This document shows positions 59,180-64,000 of a stretch of DNA of 64,000 nt, one piece after another; within the stretch, counting starts at the first letter, position 1; each line of letters starts with the position of its first letter. A program made the translations under genes and the position numbers. The notes below the pieces were generated by a model that did no database searches, was not told where the DNA came from, and saw only the letters and a list, made by a program, of their open reading frames with translations. The stretch comes from Metaphire vulgaris (taxonomy: Eukaryota > Annelida > Clitellata > Crassiclitellata > Megascolecidae): positions 13,098,589 through 13,162,588 of the forward strand of contig CM030847.1 in the NCBI GenBank assembly GCA_018105865.1, read 5' to 3'.

Positions 59180-60540
59180 CTTCATCTTGATAAACATGCT
59201 CCTATCATCACAAGACCTCTTTCATCTCACAACAGCAAACTCTTTCATTCATGCTTTCAAGTCATTTCGCAGACATCTTGAACGAATAATACCATAGACC
59301 ACATTCTCCATCTGATCTTTTAAATCTTCGTTCCGCCACCAACCGCTACCATAATCTCCTTACATCTAGCCTAAAAGAAGTAATATTCTAACATAATTTA
59401 CACAGATAGCTCAAACCACGAAACTCTGGAAAACTGTATATGATCTTTTCCATCGCAAAGAATCAAAACCTCTCCCTCAATCCAATTCCCTGTCAGAACT
59501 TGCAAATTTCTTCTTTGAAAACATCTCCAAGATTCGCAGTTTCCTTAAGTTTTCCACTTTTACTCAAACTTCTTCTCCTCATTACTCTACTCCCCAACAA
59601 CCTCGGAAGATGCCGGCGGACTGACCTAATCCTCCGTAGGTGGTAGTAGCAGCCGCGGACAACATTACAGATATGTTCCTCGAACGACAACGTCTCGTCG
59701 AGTAGTACTCCCAGGAGTCGTAGGCACTTTGAGAGGACGACGGTCACATCACCCAGCATGAACGGTGAAGGTCTTAGGAGATGCTTCTTCGTGGGGGTGC
59801 ACATCCGCAGGAACTCGGTCTTGGCCGGGTTAAGGGCCAAGCGGTTCTTCTCCGTCCACATGATGATCGCCATGATGCAATCGAGGAAGCGAAGTTTAAG
59901 TCTGTCCATGTCAGCAGGCAGACAGGAAGAATACAGTTGCACGTCATACGCGTAGCCGTGCATGGTCAGTCCGAACGCGATAGCGATTTTCCTCAAACCC
60001 GCTATGAAGTCCACTTTTATACTATACTTACATATGCTTACATATGCTATACTTACATATAGCTCGCTTCAGTCATCAAAACCTGTCTACCTTAGATCAC
60101 TATTAACCCCTCAGCCCCCTCGACCCACACGTTCATCATCTTACTTCACTCTGTCACGCCCACTGAATCAGTCATCCCTGAAAATTTGCAACGGTGCCTT
60201 CTCATACGCCTCACCTGAACTTTGGAACTCGATCCCCGCTTCCCTCCGCGGTCTTGGACACTTTCAAACAATAAAATCTGAATCCTCATTTCCTATAATT
60301 TCTGCATTATCTCCTCAAGTCTTCAGGCCTAAGCTTAAATCCTTCCCTTTTCTAAAATCATTCTCTCAATAGCTGTAACAACGTAGCCTCACTGCCCTTT
60401 GGATGGTGACTATTGCCTGACTGATCATATACCTTCCCCATAGCTATTTTAAGAAAGGCTGAGCGCCTAAGAATTAAGCAGCTACTGTTGTGCTGTTTAC
60501 CAAGGCGCTATAGAAATCCACTAGATTTTACTTGACGTCC
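59180..60540 (+). mobile_element. Family E copy split by a minus-strand RT fragment
   Basis: 59180-59610 holds the EN-RT linker (LDKHAPIITRPLSSHNSKLF, FPSDLLNLRSATNRYHN-like, LFHRKESKPLPQ-like blocks in shifting frames). 60060-60540 holds the C-terminus TRSSSYFTLSRPLNQSSLKI, GAFSYASPELWNSIPASL and a 3' UTR with GCGCTATAGAAATCC. The middle is occupied by a family D fragment in the opposite direction. Confidence 0.75.
59613..60014 (-). pseudogene. Family D RT fragment
   Basis: A frame with MHGYAYDVQLYSSC (YADD changed to YAYD), MWTEKNRLALNPAKTEFLRM and LRLLGVLLDETLSFEEHICN and YYHLRRIRSVRRHLP. This is the middle and C-terminal RT of an L2/CR1-like element. The altered catalytic pair marks it as inactive. 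Confidence 0.75.
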
Positions 60541-61379
60541 TCACTTTATTCGTCTCCTAGATGGTAAAAGTGCAAAAATGACGGATAATTAAATAAAAGC
60601 CGGTGAAATTGGAAAGTCTTTGATGAATTGATGTTTCTCAAATAAGAAATTAATTGAAAACGCAGAAGAAAAGAGTAGTCGTAATGTCAATATAAAAATA
60701 TACCTTCCACTGAGAGCATTTTGGAGAACTCCGTTGATGTTAAAGGCAGTGGAAGACAAAGGCAATTTGTCCTACACCGAACTCTTTTGTGCCATCTGAG
60801 CGGACCTCAAGCGGACCTTCAAGACCAACATCTTCCGTTCCATGTCGATTTTTCAGCGTTGTTGACAACGCCTTTGAGCTGGGCTTCGTCATGCTACGGT
60901 GTACGGTGCTATAGAAGTTGTTCAGAAACATAACCATAACTATACACCAAGGTTGAACATTCAGGTTGTGCCCTTCCTGACTGCGAAAGATTCCAGGATA
61001 AGGCTTCTGTAACTTTCATATTTTATGTTAGATAAGTGAATGGAAAAGATGCATCTCTGGTTATCAGATCATCCAAAGAAATTCTCCTGATGATGGTAAT
61101 GTCAATGGAAAATGAATTGCCCCTGTTGCATTATCTATCCTGAAGTTCCCTGAAGTTTGGTAACAAATGTAGGTCTGTGGAGGACGGTTGTGACCTCCAT
61201 GTTTCTGAAATGAACGTTGTTTTGACGATTGCGAAGGCAAAAAAGTCACAAGTAACATGGCAGGAATACTCCACTGGAACCACCTTACAGCATCTTGATG
61301 TGAGAGATTTTACGAGCGTCGTCGGCTTAAAAAACACTTGCATGCCTTGGATATGGTCTCTGCTTCACCTCCGGAAGTG
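60541..61379. other. Mixed non-coding stretch
   Basis: 60840-60950 shows a GGTGCTATAGAAGTTG retroposon-type 3' end. 61177-61343 has short frames on both strands without motifs. No gene is supported. Confidence 0.35.
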
Positions 61380-61975
<596 letters not shown>

Positions 61976-61999
61976 GTCGAAGAGAAAGAGCTAGTAGAT

Positions 62000-62315
62000 C
62001 AGCGGCAAGGGGGTCGAATGACGATTTGCCAGGGGTCGCCCGAGACCATCAGAAATATGGGGTTGTCTCTTTTCGTATTGTACAAAATTTCATCAGTGGT
62101 AGTTACGACGTACTAGTTGTTTCACTTTAATTGTCATTCGAGGATAGACATGGAGACAATTAAATAATAACGATTCCGAACATTTTGATTGTCGTAGCAT
62201 TATTATTTTTAGCAGCTTACATTGTGAACGAAAATAATTTTACCGTTGGGGGGTCGCCACATCATGGGGAATTGAATTGAAGGGGTCGCGGTACTATAAA
62301 GATTGAGAACCGCTG
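62000..62315 (-). mobile_element. SPIN-like hAT MITE, perfect TSD, beside a host exon
   Basis: A 316-bp reverse-oriented relative of 15294-15630: right end TTGAGAACCGCTG, internal AATTTTACCGTTGGGGGG and CTCGGGCGACCCC-like text shared. Its left TIR is reduced to CAGCGG by an internal deletion. TSD TAGTAGAT at 61992-61999 and 62316-62323, perfect. Insert plus one TSD is 324 bp, a multiple of three. Confidence 0.92.
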
Positions 62316-62899
62316 TAGTAGATGTTGTTCCTGACGAAATCGTCATACACGAGAGATCTCCAAAACTGAACGGTATTCTGAAGCAGCGGTCGATGTCCGA
62401 GTTCAGCGACGATCTTAGTCCGTGGTCGTTCAGTCACGATCGTCTTGTCAGTGCCGTTACGTGCAGCGACACGGAGTCCGAGGGGTTCGAAGACGGTCCG
62501 GTCCGCTTCCGGCTGTGCTTCAAGAAGTCCGTATCCTTCAGCGAACAGATCGACAAGGCGATGTTTGTCGTAAATCAGAGTATGAGTCAGATGCATCAGT
62601 CGCTGAATAACAAGCGCAGACGGATGAGAAAGCGCGAGCGGAAGCACGAGCTGAAGGAGGCGCGACGCCGGTGCCGCAGCAGCAGCGAGTCCTACTCGAC
62701 CCCAGACGACCAGGACTTTGTCAACGAGTTGCTGTCGGCAGAGAAATGTCGAGCGTTCGTGTACGGTCAGACGGTTACCTGGAATTACCTGGCGGAAGAT
62801 GGCAGAGTGGGTTACGTGCTGGAGCGTCAGGCTGACGGAGCGGGTCTAAGCCCAGTTAGTGCCTCTAGTGGCTTTCACACTGGCAGTAGTGCATTCTAA
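62316..62899 (+). CDS. DNAAF2: Kintoun/DNAAF2-like C-terminal exon (partial)
   Basis: In-frame from the SPIN-like element to TAA 62897-62899. The protein shows PKLNGILKQRSMSEFSDD, an acidic/serine stretch, FKKSVSFSEQIDKAMFVVNQ, and a basic segment NNKRRRMRKRERKHELKEAR followed by a serine run. This order (GILK..SES.D, K-S-V-x-F-x-x-x-I-D..F..N.S, basic RRR) is what I know of the C-terminus of Kintoun/DNAAF2, which helps preassemble axonemal dynein in the cytoplasm. The PIH1 N-terminal domain would lie upstream beyond repeats or outside the window. No start codon belongs to this exon. The last ~28 codons come from repeat R1. Codon use is GC-richer than the surrounding TE sequence, supporting a conserved gene. 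Confidence 0.65.
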
Positions 62900-62926
62900 G
62901 CCACTTTAAATCATGATAAGTTAAGT
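62812..62926 (+). repeat. R1 repeat inside the Kintoun-like coding exon
   Basis: TTACGTGCTGGAGCGTCAGG, CTGACGGAGCGGG, CTAGTGGCTTTCACAC and TAAGCCACTTTAAATCATG match the R1 copies at 53.8-54.6 kb and 18.5 kb (inverse). It contributes the final residues and the stop at 62897. Confidence 0.8.
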
Positions 62927-63079
62927 AATTCAACGAGAAACGCCGCCAGGGGAACGAGCGGCGGCGAATTTCACGATGACAGTAGAAGCGAAAGCGCCTC
63001 ACACACCGGCGAAGACTATACAAACTATAAAACAGATGTGGATACTGTACTGGATAATGAGGAGAATAATTATCATTAA
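62900..63079 (+). CDS. Open frame beyond the R1 stop, likely former C-terminus
   Basis: The reading frame used by the Kintoun-like exon stays open for 59 codons after TAA 62897 and ends at TAA 63077-63079. From 62927 on it reads NSTRNAARGTSGGEFHDDSR then SESASHTGEDYTNYKTDVDT and VLDNEENNYH, a hydrophilic acidic tail of the kind the family carries. It is probably the original protein end, separated by R1. Whether it is still translated (by splicing or readthrough) is unknown. Confidence 0.5.
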   Translation, partial: ATLNHDKLSNSTRNAARGTSGGEFHDDSRSESASHTGEDYTNYKTDVDTVLDNEENNYH

Positions 63080-64000
63080 CATTTTTAAATGAAACATTAC
63101 TTAATCAAATGACTGATAATGAATTCATATAAACTCTAAACTGTAAAAACATTTTAGGACAATTTTTGTGCTGCAGTATAATTCAGTAAATGTTCGGTAA
63201 CTTCGGTTACCTTCACACTTATGCCATATGAAATCAATATATTGGTCAGTGGTTGTGCAGGTAATAGATCTCTATGCTCATGTTGCAGCCAAGCTTATTA
63301 AAATTTGCGTGCATTGAATTAACTAGATCAAAACAATTGTCTGACTTATGGCTTCCTAGCAAGATTTTGACAACTTCGACAAAAGACGTCAATGACGTTC
63401 CCAGAACTCTCGTATTTGACGGGAACTTCCGTATTTCAGCCCCAGTCTCTCGTCTCCTTTTTACTTGTTTGTAATATACACTATATGCAGATGATTCAAT
63501 GCATTGGACAGTTTGTTTATTGTTTTTCCTAGTTCAAACTCTATAGTACTGTTGTGTTGTATAGGCTCTACTCATAATAATTCACAATGAACTGGACCGT
63601 GAGGTTAGCGCATTGATGGCGAAAACAGTCTCCGGTATTTCAACGTTGGATATCTGGCAACCCTAGTCAAAGCACACGATTCCTGTCATATTGCAGAGAA
63701 ATCACGAATAAGTTAATAACACGACTAATAATATAATTAAATTAAATATGAGACCCAATAAATATCAATAGTTAAGCAATTGCTAAAAGAATACAGTGAG
63801 TGAGTGCTAAAGTCATTCGGTAGGTGGCGCCAGTCGACAGTGAGATATTAGAAAGGAACGGTTTAAGTTTTAGACACCACCGTTTTAGTGGCCGCCGATT
63901 CCTATAAAGGAGGGCCGATAGCTGAGGGCAGCGTGTGTTCGGGAAGGGGAAGAGACCGTGAGATCACCCTTGAGATACCGGTACCAAGCGGCACCGACGG
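63080..64000. other. No recognisable gene; possible TATA box near the end
   Basis: 3' flank of the Kintoun-like exon. An AATAAA near 63757 is too distant to assign. CCTATAAAGGAGGG at 63901-63914 resembles a TATA box and GC content rises after it, so a promoter or LTR may start here; no coding start follows before the window ends. Confidence 0.3.

Overview
This is a piece of a nuclear genome from an invertebrate animal. It is AT-rich, has no operons, and is almost entirely transposable-element (TE) debris with one recognisable host gene end. The TE set is typical of invertebrate metazoans: L2/CR1-like and RTE-like non-LTR retrotransposons, a Penelope-like element, an LTR retrotransposon, tRNA-derived SINEs, several hAT-type MITEs, mariner remnants, and long di-, tri- and tetranucleotide arrays. 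The host gene fragment (about 62.3-63.1 kb, +) looks like the C-terminus of Kintoun/DNAAF2, a cytoplasmic assembly factor for axonemal dynein. That implies an animal with motile cilia; the species cannot be read from the window.

Layout. 1-7 kb: broken non-LTR copies, including a clean nested insertion (4549-5217) with a 6-bp target-site duplication (TSD). 7-16 kb: two widespread but uncharacterised TE-type protein families, called U1 (7.1-7.7 kb + and 14.9-16.0 kb -) and U2 (10.6-11.7 kb + and 26.0-27.7 kb -), around a 1.85-kb imperfect palindrome. 15.3 kb: a SPIN-like hAT MITE with a perfect 8-bp TSD inside U1. 16-24 kb: an RTE-like element split by a family A retrotransposon whose CTAT array runs in-frame through its reverse-transcriptase ORF. 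28.6-31.7 kb: a hAT MITE, a mariner remnant and a GC-rich minisatellite, the last two between TIR-like ends. 32.7-41 kb: an L2-type tail split by a hAT element, then a CR1 element split by a 5.2-kb LTR retrotransposon (4-bp TSD) and again by a 171-bp hAT MITE. 41-47 kb: two minus-strand L2 copies, one split by a 988-bp hAT element. 47.8-50.2 kb: a Penelope-like element with a GIY-YIG-type domain, split by an RTE-like insertion. 50-61.9 kb: further RTE/L2/CR1 debris, a MITE with ~115-bp TIRs, and a retroelement C-terminus with a PD-(D/E)XK-like motif. 62-63 kb: the Kintoun-like exon, with a second SPIN-like element immediately upstream and a small repeat in its coding tail that supplies the stop codon.

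Working names: family A = L2/CR1-like with (CTAT)n tail; B, D, G = other L2/CR1-like families; E = L2-like with APE endonuclease; F = repeat ending in (AAT)n; R1 = ~110-bp interspersed repeat. Family assignments were made by eye from translated motifs. TSDs, inverted repeats and nesting were read directly from the sequence. Coordinates of degenerate fragments are approximate to a few tens of bases; MITE, LTR and TSD coordinates were counted base by base.
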